Positions 55,753 to 59,579 of a stretch of DNA of 64,000 bases are shown one piece after another; the first letter of the stretch is position 1; each line of letters opens with the position of its first letter. The DNA lies in the NCBI RefSeq assembly GCF_902686445.1, contig NC_062219.1:114453160-114517159 (forward strand), given 5' to 3'. The notes under the pieces were generated by a model. It made no database searches, was not told where the DNA came from, and saw only the letters and a list, made by a program, of their open reading frames with translations. Origin of the DNA: Sciurus carolinensis. Its lineage: Eukaryota > Chordata > Mammalia > Rodentia > Sciuridae. The position numbers and the translations under genes are program-made.

Positions 55753-58654
55753 TTATTCTTGGGCCCATCCCAGAGATTCTGATTTAAATGGTCTAGAGTG
55801 AGGCCTAGGCATCAAGACTCCCCCCATCCCCTCCTGGAGCTGGCAATGGAATCCAGGGCCCCTGTGCATGCTAGGCAAGCATTCTACTATTGAGCTAAAT
55901 CCCTGGCTATCAAATTTCTTAAAAAGTTCCCTGGGTGGTTATATGTGTAGCTGAGGTTGAAAACCACTATCCTAGACCAAATTTCCATCATCTCTCTAGG
56001 ACTGTTTTTTTTTTTTTTCCTCCTTTTTTTAAGACAGGGTCTCACTAAAAGCCCAGGTTGGCCTTAAACCTACGTTCCTCCTGCCTCAGTCTTCCAAGAA
56101 GCTGAGATTATAGACATGCCACTGCAACCAGCTTCTTCATGACTGTCTAATTGCCTCTTCAAGCTTCCATTCTTACCATTCACTCTCCACTAGCTCCCTT
56201 TAATCCAATCTTCAGGAGGCAGCAAAAATAAGCTTTAGAAAATGTAAATCAGATCATATTACTACTCTAGTAGAACCTTTCAACAGTTCCCCTTTGTACA
56301 AAAATACCTACAATAGTTCAAACTTCGTACTATGAATTCCAGAGCTTGATAATCTGAAAGCTGCCTTCCTACCAACTCACTTTAAGCCACTCTTGACCCT
56401 GCTAGCTATACTCTGGTCCCACCAGCCTTGTCTGTTTCTAGGACCTGCCAAGCTTTCTCCTGTCTCAGAACTTTTGTCTTTGGCATTCTTCTGCTTGAAA
56501 TGCTTTACTGGTAGCTCTTCAGTGTTCCCCTCATCATTCATGTCTCAGCTTAAACATCACCTCCTCAAAGGAGCCTATGATCACTTTGACTCTCAGAGAT
56601 AACTCCCCACACTATTATTTTAATACACTTGGTTTATTTCCTTAATAGGATGTATAATCTATAGTCACTGGATTTACTTATTATCTGACTCTTCTACTAA
56701 CATGGGAACTTCACAAGGGCAGGTATATCTTACTTTCCCTTGTATTTCTAGTACCTAGCAGTTCCTGATATTATAAAACATACACAATACGTAATTTTTA
56801 TCTTCCTCTTCATCCAAACTTGATGAGAGAAAGACCTACACTTATTCCTTAGGGGTGAGGGGTGAGTCAAATAATCAAGTTCCTAAAGGACGTGTCACAA
56901 AGTGATTATTCTGGTGAAACTCAGAATATAGAAAAAACTGTATGAGGCACTATCTGTAAATGGTGAGAATATTATTTAAGTAGTAAACAGTATAGGACCA
57001 GAGTTATTTCTGTTGGGTAAGCCTAACTAAAAAGCTTGACTGACCCTGGGTTCAATCCCCAGCACTGCAAAAAAAAAAAAAAAAAAAAAAGCTTGATTGG
57101 GGTTTTACCATCCATAAACCAATTAAAGTGCTTGTCATAGAGTAGGTACTTGAAATGTTTACTGTACAAATAAGGAGTTTTTTAAAAATTAGTTAAATAT
57201 CCAAAAGTTTAATACATCTAAGAAAACAGTGACTATACCTATTCATTTCTCAGGATCGAAAAGTAATAACAAGAGTAGAAAGGTGTTTTGTAAAATATAT
57301 ATGATGTGTGTACATGGGGCACATGAGAAGACATCATGAAATTTATTCTGAAATAAAATTCAATGTACAAAGTAAAAATCAACATTAACCCTTTCCCCTT
57401 TACTGAACACTGAGCCAGTGAGATGGGAGACTGAATAATAATGGGAGCTAGAGATAGAGAATTATCTTTTCATTAGCAACCTGATAAAAACAAAGATCAG
57501 TGATGCCTGAGGAATTCAGTACCCATTTTAAAGTACCCCAGGTTCCCTTCTTACAGGAGACCAGACCACACCTCCTTGCTTTCCTACAATGATCACTCAC
57601 GCTCCACGATGTCACTAATGTAGTAACTGAAGATGTGGGCCAGTTTGTCCATGTCATGTTCCGATTTGCACGTCAGGCTGAATCTGTCCATTAAGGCTGT
57701 AAAACCTGACAAATAAAGCAAAAGTTACTATATTAGCTGCAAAGTTTAAACTTTTAAGTCCTCTTCCCTCTAAATATCCGACTAGTCTAAAGGAATCGGA
57801 TCTCTTCAAGTGGAATAATTCCTTGATCCATTAGTATGGTACTGGAAAGTACCCAGGGCCAGGCTGGTTGCTGCTGCCTCTGGGACTCCAGAGAGTGTAG
57901 ATGAAGATGAAGATCCACCTACAAGTTCTCTTTTCACCTGAAGCCAGCTGCCTCTTTCTCTCCACCCTCCCTCTCAGGTCAAAGGAAGGCGTGCAATTTC
58001 GCCCCATGTAGTGGCAAGAAACCACTGACAAGGGAAAAGGAAAAAACTTAATGGAGAACTCATCCAGGAAGCACAGGCACCCTATATTACACCTTCATAT
58101 CCATGACACATATACTCCATCATATTTATTAAATGAATGACTCAAAGTGACTGCTTAATTGCTAGCACGTAGAACACAGAGGGCACAAACTTAGCAACCC
58201 AAAAGAATGAGTTAACTGAATGAATAACTGGAGAAGGGCGAACGCTTATTGGAAAATACTCAGAGTTTTGGGGAAAACTTGTTCAAAGTCTCCTGTGGCC
58301 TGGAGTAATCTCGACTCTCAATTTCGTCATTTCTGAAGTGAGCCCAAGGGCTAAACCGGTTCATCCCAAAAGGTGTTTTCCCGCTCTGAAAACGACGGCC
58401 TTCAAAGGTTCCCGCGCTTAGGTCGCCGGGACGCCAGGACCGTAACTGCAGCCGCCTCCCGGGGCTCAGGCCAACGGCCGCCTCTCCTCGCCCTCACCCA
58501 TCACGTGGACGCCTAGGAGGACGCCCTGGGCAGTGGCGAGCTCGGGTTCCGACCCTCGGGGCTTCCTGAAGACCAGCAGGTCGGGAAGCAGCGCCGCCAA
58601 CCGGGCCTCCACAGGCCACAGAGGCGGCGCCGCCTCCCGCTCGCCGGTCGCCAT
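20042..58654 (-). CDS. ADCY10P1: ADCY10-like (second soluble adenylyl cyclase locus; human orthologue is ADCY10P1)
   Basis: 30 coding exons over 38.6 kb. ADCY10 makes cAMP from ATP in response to bicarbonate and calcium in the cytosol, nucleus and mitochondria (family knowledge). Every exon aligns collinearly with human ADCY10: cyclase domain C1 (about 35-225), C2 (about 285-465), a P-loop ATPase module with Walker A GGKGYGKS (518-525) and Walker B LIFLIDE (647-653), then a long helical TPR-like C-terminal part. Human ADCY10 has about 1610 residues; this has about 1554. Splice sites are GT-AG except one GC-AG. All phases agree except exon 13 to 14, which is off by one base and would stop at about residue 574. 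Both catalytic metal Asp are replaced (His50, Asn102), so cyclase activity is not expected. The start is the ATG at 58654 in the context gccgccgccATGG. Its place between NFYA and TREML1 matches ADCY10P1. It may be a recent pseudogene or a non-catalytic gene. Confidence 0.88.
20755..20953 (-). CDS. ADCY10P1: ADCY10-like exon 29
   Basis: The acceptor is 'tttccttctag' and the donor GTAGCT. Residues 1420-1486, with QWDQFDHHFAKA (human EWDNFYKFSNRA) and RFLECHVLMLQK (human RYMEGQVLHLQK). Confidence 0.9.
21327..21444 (-). CDS. ADCY10P1: ADCY10-like exon 28
   Basis: The acceptor is 'ctttgtccacag' and the donor GTAATG. Residues 1381-1420: RPFGECLRFIQHY and GVHSSLAMW (human RTFEECLEFIHQY, GLYSSVAIW). 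Confidence 0.92.
21688..21806 (-). CDS. ADCY10P1: ADCY10-like exon 27
   Basis: The acceptor is 'tctctcggcag' and the donor GTAAAT. Residues 1341-1381, ending ACFYSACLDLLLYG (human AFFYFVCLDILLYS). Confidence 0.9.
22263..22359 (-). CDS. ADCY10P1: ADCY10-like exon 26
   Basis: The acceptor is 'taacctccttag'. The donor GAGAA|GTATTA is weak. Residues 1309-1341, poorly conserved except in length and phase. A stop lies just past the donor, so reading through the intron would truncate the protein. Confidence 0.82.
22447..22651 (-). CDS. ADCY10P1: ADCY10-like exon 25
   Basis: The acceptor is 'tgttgccctgcag' and the donor GTAATG. Residues 1241-1309, ending ALAYTKLCLGHLDVSIKLG (human TLVFNKLIMGHLDLAIELG). 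Confidence 0.93.
23460..24060 (+). repeat. L2-like ancient repeat
   Basis: Diverged L2 3' pattern: 'gcaacagattctgaaatgg', 'ggcctacaaggcctgc', 'gtgtcctctgcctgt', 'atgtcacctgctcagc'. The family call is from memory of the consensus. Confidence 0.5.
24070..24270 (+). repeat. Dimeric B1-ID SINE
   Basis: 'gagtggtggtacaggcctg' B1 half, then 'gggctggggatgtggctca' ID half. In ADCY10-like intron 24. Confidence 0.9.
24827..24983 (-). CDS. ADCY10P1: ADCY10-like exon 24
   Basis: The acceptor is 'gcttcccaacag' and the donor GTGAGC. Residues 1188-1240: VHCLSLLWQLYNLEA then FAYLATLMQKNSAEE (human VCLSLLWRIYS, YAHLAVMMQMNTALE). Confidence 0.92.
25474..25646 (-). CDS. ADCY10P1: ADCY10-like exon 23
   Basis: The acceptor is 'tttgccaactccag'. 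Residues 1131-1188: VCFNMGQITLAKKLARQAL (human VCFNMGQIVLAKKMLRKAL), a TPR-like repeat. Two overlapping GTGAGAAG donors exist. The second, ending the exon at 25474, fits the phase of exon 24. Confidence 0.92.
25704..25893 (-). repeat. Dimeric B1-ID SINE
   Basis: Antisense. ID part 'aagtgaacccaggggtg' to 'ctgagttatatctccaag', then B1 part 'gatagggtctcactaag' to 'ggattacaagcgtgtg'. Near-repeats of 'ggataaggtttt' flank it. Confidence 0.87.
26600..27170 (+). mobile_element. Old L1 3' remnant
   Basis: Diverged pattern 'tgttgttaaggatatgaag', 'gggcaatttggtaatat', then 'gaatatgatcctattaaaa', typical of ancient L1 3' ends. In ADCY10-like intron 22. Confidence 0.5.
27356..27481 (-). CDS. ADCY10P1: ADCY10-like exon 22
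   Basis: The acceptor is 'gtctgtttgaag' and the donor GTAAGA. 42 codons, residues 1089-1130: AFFYLRKASSLL and FEEATFCRLRSE (human AYMYLNEGQKLL, FESATFYSLKGE). Confidence 0.91.
27805..28019 (-). CDS. ADCY10P1: ADCY10-like exon 21
   Basis: The acceptor is 'ccacaaagaacag' and the donor ATG|GTGAGC. Residues 1017-1088: CRCEEVLKLVLSPLTQHCL then DNYM (human CQCEEILEIVILPLAHHFL, DNYM). Start of the TPR-like helical repeats. Confidence 0.92.
28240..28436 (+). repeat. Dimeric B1-ID SINE
   Basis: 'agccaggcacagtggtgc' head, 'gaccctgtctcaaaat' junction, then an ID half 'ggctgaggatatagcttaa'. Antisense to the host gene. Confidence 0.87.
29345..30310 (+). mobile_element. L1 3' fragment in intron 20
   Basis: ORF2 C-terminal region ('aataacccaattaataaatg', 'tcagtcagaatggcg', 'ggtatatatacacaatg') to an A-rich tail near 30290. 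Antisense to the host gene and 5' truncated. Confidence 0.88.
32478..32813 (-). CDS. ADCY10P1: ADCY10-like exon 20
   Basis: The acceptor is 'cctaaatttcag' and the donor GTAAAC. Residues 905-1017: AAWELWPKEQQIALHLECA then CGSCHGGDFVPFHRF (human TAYELWLKDQRKAMHLKCA, CDHCRGRDFIPYHHF), keeping the CxxC pair. The frame runs open past the donor, but exon 21 joins in phase from here. Confidence 0.92.
33604..33861 (-). CDS. ADCY10P1: ADCY10-like exon 19
   Basis: The acceptor is 'gcggggacag' and the donor GTGAGG. Residues 819-905: QLLIKCAAIIGHSFHINLL then LLPGWDKNKLL (human QMLVRCAAIIGLTFTTELL, ILPCWNMKMMI). Winged-helix-like part after the ATPase module. Ends in a Lys-rich linker. Confidence 0.93.
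33862..36106 (-). other. ADCY10-like intron 18 (GC-AG)
   Basis: 2.2-kb intron with a GC donor. On the gene strand, 22 nt of G-rich sequence (33866-33887) sit between the pyrimidine tract (33888-33914) and the acceptor AG. Contains a MIR-like remnant at 35300-35470. The rest is unassigned. Confidence 0.65.
36107..36232 (-). CDS. ADCY10P1: ADCY10-like exon 18 with GC donor
   Basis: The acceptor is 'ttttccctacag'. Residues 777-819, divergent from human but with the same phases. The donor is AAAAG|GCAAGT, the classic minor GC-AG form, with no GT nearby that would fit the phase. Confidence 0.85.
36905..37041 (-). CDS. ADCY10P1: ADCY10-like exon 17
   Basis: The acceptor is 'tacctttctgcag' and the donor GTAAGT. 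Residues 731-777: CFGIPLYCEVLCQDL (human SCGIPFYCEELLKNL), then an acidic KEEEENSKW linker. Confidence 0.9.
37210..37412 (-). repeat. Dimeric B1-ID SINE
   Basis: Antisense, starting with a T15 run: 'gggatttaactcagggg', 'gccacatccccagt', then 'gacagggtctcgctaag' to 'ggattacaggcatgcat'. Confidence 0.9.
37789..38060 (-). CDS. ADCY10P1: ADCY10-like exon 16: Walker B
   Basis: The acceptor is 'gctgttatttccag' and the donor GTGAGT. Residues 641-731. LIFLIDEAQYMDAASWEFL matches human IIFIIDEAQFVDSTSWRFM, so the Walker B Asp-Glu pair (652-653) is intact. A further ATPase-fold helix and strand pattern follows. Confidence 0.94.
38655..38735 (+). mobile_element. MER5-like hAT element, left part
   Basis: 'gcaactttcaaaccagg' and 'cacatcagaatctcctgac' follow the MER5A consensus. 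The element stops near 38735 and appears to resume near 39428. Confidence 0.5.
38948..39040 (-). repeat. ID SINE
   Basis: Antisense ID: 'gagattgaacccagggtc', 'gcaagcattctaccattg'. Inside the insert that splits the MER5-like element. Confidence 0.85.
39052..39188 (-). repeat. ID SINE
   Basis: Antisense ID next to the previous one: T-rich tail, 'agaattgaacccagtgtc', 'ggcaagcactctcccac'. Tandem placement of two independent IDs. Confidence 0.85.
39190..39425 (-). mobile_element. Old L1 3' remnant
   Basis: Diverged antisense L1 3' pattern: 'tatttcactgtgttcatcc' and 'gattgctttccagaatgg'. Confidence 0.45.
39428..39530 (+). mobile_element. MER5-like hAT element, right part
   Basis: 'gattctgtaattctgaggt' and 'agagcctggatatctg' continue the MER5A order from 38735 after about 690 bp of inserted sequence. 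Confidence 0.5.
39763..39849 (-). CDS. ADCY10P1: ADCY10-like exon 15
   Basis: The acceptor is 'gtttggtcag' and the donor GTGGGT. 29 codons (residues 612-640), helix of the P-loop module; FPLSFKVSHMDDLTRQTK against human FPISREISRMSTLKKQK. Confidence 0.88.
39850..41015 (-). other. ADCY10-like intron 14
   Basis: 1.2-kb intron with one MIR-like remnant. Nothing else recognised. Confidence 0.55.
40660..40820 (-). repeat. MIR-like remnant
   Basis: Antisense MIR pattern in intron 14: 'cagatgaaaaaattgtggc', 'aggctaagtgatttg', 'catataactagcaagtg'. Confidence 0.55.
41016..41227 (-). CDS. ADCY10P1: ADCY10-like exon 14, out of phase at its 5' end
   Basis: The only usable acceptor is 'ggtctcccag' at 41228-41229; upstream of it the frame meets TGA. 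The homologous frame reads TIVIFTRVLP then FYVIQTLMAIFFEID (human FYTIQMFMANVLGLD). The exon starts T-GACC where human-like phase needs G-ACC, so one base is in excess. Literal splicing gives about 34 foreign residues and a TGA. The donor is GTAATA. Confidence 0.85.
41368..41521 (-). CDS. ADCY10P1: ADCY10-like exon 13: Walker A
   Basis: The acceptor is 'atctctctgcag' and the donor AAAG|GTAAAG. Residues 490-541 with an intact P-loop, YEGGKGYGKSQLL (human YEGLPGYGKSQIL). It leaves two bases (AG) of a split codon, as human does, but the next exon does not supply the matching phase. A weaker internal GT at 41436-41437 (GAAG|GTGGAA) would restore phase while deleting the P-loop. Confidence 0.92.
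42251..42306 (-). CDS. ADCY10P1: ADCY10-like exon 12 (56 nt)
   Basis: The acceptor is 'cttttttctag' and the donor GTGAGT. Residues 471-490: IMFGKRHLARTRNENHPLL (human VMFGMACLICNRKEDYPLL), linking C2 to the P-loop module. Confidence 0.9.
42512..42548 (+). repeat. (CA)n microsatellite
   Basis: Runs 'gcgcg' then pure CA of about 17 units, in ADCY10-like intron 11. Confidence 0.95.
42779..42968 (-). CDS. ADCY10P1: ADCY10-like exon 11
   Basis: The acceptor is 'tccctaacacag' and the donor GTGAGT. Residues 408-471: VIGPKVSLVARM (human VIGQKVNLAARM). The transition-state Asn (N412) is Ser414; the Arg (R416) is kept as Arg418. Ends with the C2 C-terminal YEYLGHKR (human YQYWGRTE). Confidence 0.93.
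43065..43141 (-). CDS. ADCY10P1: ADCY10-like exon 10
   Basis: The acceptor is 'ctgatccccag' and the donor GTAGAA. Residues 382-408: SISITNGPVFCGLVG then RHEYT (human SIGVASGIVFCGIVG, RHEYT). The next intron is only 96 nt. Confidence 0.92.
43142..47417 (-). other. ADCY10-like intron 9
   Basis: 4.3-kb intron. 43380-43650, 43810-43990 and 46220-46440 show MIR-like or similar ancient patterns, and a dimeric SINE lies at 46466-46671. 44000-46200 has no recognisable feature. Confidence 0.55.
46466..46671 (-). repeat. Dimeric B1-ID SINE
   Basis: Antisense: 'gattgaactcagaggcac', 'gtcacatccccagccc', then 'gacagggtctcactaag' to 'gggattacaggtgtgta'. Confidence 0.9.
47418..47539 (-). CDS. ADCY10P1: ADCY10-like exon 9
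   Basis: The acceptor is 'gtcatctatcccag' and the donor GTGAGG. Residues 342-382: GCMFLCVFGLPGDKKPDE (human GCSFLCVFGFPGEKVPDE), then a helix AHALESSFSIFSF. Confidence 0.93.
47668..47745 (+). repeat. Diverged ID SINE
   Basis: 'ggctggaggtgtgattcag' head and 'acatgcatgaggtcc'. Box B is poorly kept. In ADCY10-like intron 8. Confidence 0.6.
47815..48028 (+). repeat. Dimeric B1-ID SINE with poly(A)
   Basis: 'gccaggcatggtggtgcac' to 'gatcctgtctccaaaa', ID half 'gggctgagcatgtggctc' and 'gttcaatccccagta', then an A-run of about 22. Confidence 0.92.
48032..48165 (+). repeat. B1-like SINE monomer
   Basis: 'tcaggtacagtagtgcatg' to 'gatcctgtctcaaaac' with a (CAAA)n-type tail. It directly follows the previous SINE. 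Confidence 0.8.
48557..48748 (-). CDS. ADCY10P1: ADCY10-like exon 8
   Basis: The acceptor is 'tgtgtctttgtag' and the donor GTAAGT. Residues 278-341, start of C2: SEFRTVTIVLVNLEF (human SELRPVTIVFVNLMF) and QLSRIFMFEK (human QINKVFMFDK). The ATP-site Lys (K334) is Arg335 and D339 is Glu340. Confidence 0.92.
49347..49435 (-). CDS. ADCY10P1: ADCY10-like exon 7
   Basis: The acceptor is 'tttctttcctcag' and the donor GTTATT, a weak form. Residues 248-277: ELDPNSALEQTLRKYIMKN (human LKPDPELEMSLQKYVMES). Confidence 0.88.
49518..49608 (-). CDS. ADCY10P1: ADCY10-like exon 6
   Basis: The acceptor is 'cctttctctag' and the donor GTAAGT. Residues 218-248, C1-C2 linker: NPFDFDEHFDKCLDYLPHY (human NFNFDEFFTKCTTFMHYY). 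Confidence 0.9.
49890..50095 (-). CDS. ADCY10P1: ADCY10-like exon 5
   Basis: The acceptor is 'ttttctggatag' and the donor GTAGGA. Residues 149-217, end of C1. YLLVIGRDVDGVQLAQ matches human FLVIGQAVDDVRLAQ. The bicarbonate-binding Arg (human R176) is Gln179; Val170 (human V167) is kept. Confidence 0.92.
50695..50815 (+). repeat. Diverged B1-like SINE
   Basis: 'cacaaatggcacaggccta', 'ggaaactgaggcaggat', then 'ccccaaacaaacaaaaatgg'. In ADCY10-like intron 4. Confidence 0.65.
51360..52740 (+). mobile_element. Old L1, ORF2 and 3' region remnants
   Basis: The 52320-52740 part follows the L1 3' order ('gtgttgacaaagacacag', 'accactttggaaaatgg', 'gttcataatagctttatt'). 51360-52300 is similarly AT-rich and probably the same element, with less certainty. 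Confidence 0.55.
52980..53520 (-). mobile_element. Old L1 3' remnant
   Basis: Antisense L1 3' UTR/ORF2 end pattern: 'agtggaattactgggttaa', 'caaatcaccttccatag', 'cattccaccagtatgac'. Lies just before exon 4 of the ADCY10-like gene. Confidence 0.6.
53560..53703 (-). CDS. ADCY10P1: ADCY10-like exon 4
   Basis: The acceptor is 'gtgtctctacag' and the donor GTAGTA. Starts GNVLLALWTVE where human reads GDALLALWRVE, so the second metal Asp (D99) is Asn102. The Lys of LRLKIG (human K144) is kept as Lys147. Confidence 0.92.
54399..54437 (-). CDS. ADCY10P1: ADCY10-like exon 3 (39 nt)
   Basis: Micro-exon with acceptor 'ttgatttcag' and donor GTATTT (weak). Encodes VLCFGGDILNIT (human VLIFGGDILKFA). The bicarbonate/active-site Lys (human K95) is Asn98. 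Confidence 0.87.
54735..54810 (-). repeat. ID SINE
   Basis: Antisense: 'ggggttcgaacccagg', 'ccaggcaagcactcttat', 'gatccccagccc'. Box B is unusually close to the tRNA consensus. Confidence 0.85.
55650..55980 (+). mobile_element. MER5-like hAT element split by poly(A) and an ID
   Basis: 'gggcccatcccagagattc' and, after the ID, 'aagttccctgggtggtt' to 'gaggttgaaaaccactatc' follow the MER5A consensus. An A-run of about 33 at 55717-55749 and an antisense ID at 55818-55908 interrupt it. Confidence 0.6.
55818..55908 (-). repeat. ID SINE
   Basis: Antisense, older copy: 'ggaatccagggcccctgtg', 'aggcaagcattctacta', 'gctaaatccctggct'. Confidence 0.8.
56005..56135 (-). repeat. B1-like SINE
   Basis: Antisense: T-run, 'agacagggtctcactaaa', 'ctcctgcctcagtcttcc', 'gattatagacatgcc'. 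Confidence 0.8.
56160..56790 (+). repeat. L2-like ancient repeat
   Basis: Diverged L2 3' pattern: 'cttaaacatcacctcctc', 'ggtttatttccttaat', 'gaacttcacaagggcagg'. In ADCY10-like intron 2. Confidence 0.5.
57030..57092 (+). repeat. Partial ID SINE with poly(A)
   Basis: Only the 3' part of the head ('ctgggttcaatccccagca') and an A-run of about 22 remain. Confidence 0.75.
57601..57705 (-). CDS. ADCY10P1: ADCY10-like exon 2
   Basis: The acceptor is 'tttatttgtcag' and the donor GTGAGT. Residues 53-88: GFTALMDRFS (human GFTAMTEKFS), then a helix ending YYISDIVE (human YHISAIVE). Confidence 0.9.
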
Positions 58655-58885
58655 GGCGGCGGCGGGGCTGCCCGCCGTTACCGGAAACAGGGTCCCTCCA
58701 AGGAGCTGCCAATCCGCTTCGGTAGCCCTAGTGGGGCCCGCCCTCCAACCAATCCACGCAGGTTTCCTTGGGGCTCCGCCCAACCTTCCAGCCGGCTGGC
58801 CCCTGACTTCCGCCCAGGCGCAAGGGAAGGCGGTTCCTGAGGACAGCTGTTGTTGACACCTTGAAACGTGAAGGGGAAGCCGCTA
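58355..58885 (-). promoter_or_regulatory. CpG-island promoter of the ADCY10-like gene
   Basis: The only CpG-dense stretch in the window. It contains exon 1, several CCGCCC GC boxes (for example at 58738 and 58773), and two CCAAT boxes at 58709-58713 and 58749-58753, exactly 40 bp apart and both upstream of the ATG. There is no TATA box. ATGGCGGC at the start codon resembles a YY1 core on the opposite strand. Promoter function is inferred from composition and position. Confidence 0.75.
58498..58654 (-). CDS. ADCY10P1: ADCY10-like exon 1
   Basis: Residues 1-53, rich in Ala, Pro and Glu, with the conserved LAALLPDLLVF (human IAAHLPDLIVY). It ends QGVLLGVHVMG where human reads DGVLMFVDISG, so the first metal Asp (human D47) is His50. 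The donor is GTGAGG. It lies inside the CpG island. Confidence 0.88.
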
Positions 58886-59579
58886 CTGGGATAAATATCA
58901 CCAGAGTAGAAATTTGGGTCACTCTTAGTAAGGACACACGCTCAGAATTTTTTTTTAGACCATTTAACACTGTCAGTCATCTTCCTTTATCATAGGAAGT
59001 TTCTCATCTGTTATCTGCCAGGACAGGTCTATCGCCTCACTTGAAGAAAGCTCCCAGGGTCTGTTTTTGTTTTTCTCTAGCTCTTCCTTCCAAAAGTTTC
59101 TGTGATAATGGCACATTGGAGGCTGATAATCTTTGTTGCTCAAATTGCTGGAGACCATTAAGCAGCAAAAGGATGAGCAGGCTGTGATTTTCAACAATCA
59201 GAAAAAAAATTGTTTTAGCTCTCTGAAAATATAAGAAGTGCATCTTTGCACCCTTTAGGTCAAAATACTTAAAACACCTAATAAATGAAGGCTGTTTGGG
59301 TGACTAAAGTAAAGAGCTAATTATGCTCCTGGAATAACATCACATTTTGATGAGTATTTCCCGTTGTTAAGACCAAATATATGTTCAATCCACAGGTGAC
59401 AAAAATTCCTCAGCAGGGTGGGAAGGCCAAAAGGGAGGGAGAGAAAGCTAAGACACCTGGACATTACTAGATAGACTGTGATGACAAGAGATCAAATGTC
59501 CGTCTACAAAGGTCACAACTTTAACATTATAAACACAACCTCGAATCCAGGGATGCAGACTCCTCAAAAGTAAAATCAC
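58886..59579. other. Spacer between the NFYA 3' end and the ADCY10-like promoter
   Basis: About 0.7 kb, AT-rich. No exon or repeat recognised. Confidence 0.5.

Larger units (their letters stand above)
54438..57600 (-). other. ADCY10-like intron 2
   Basis: 3.2-kb intron holding ID copies, a B1-like SINE, a MER5-like element split by an ID, and an old L2-like segment, listed separately. No extra exon was recognised. Confidence 0.6.

Noticed and set aside
58533..58856. Plus-strand open frame opposite exon 1 of the ADCY10-like gene
   Set aside because: Created by CpG-rich composition. No homology, and it is fully explained as a shadow of exon 1 and its promoter.
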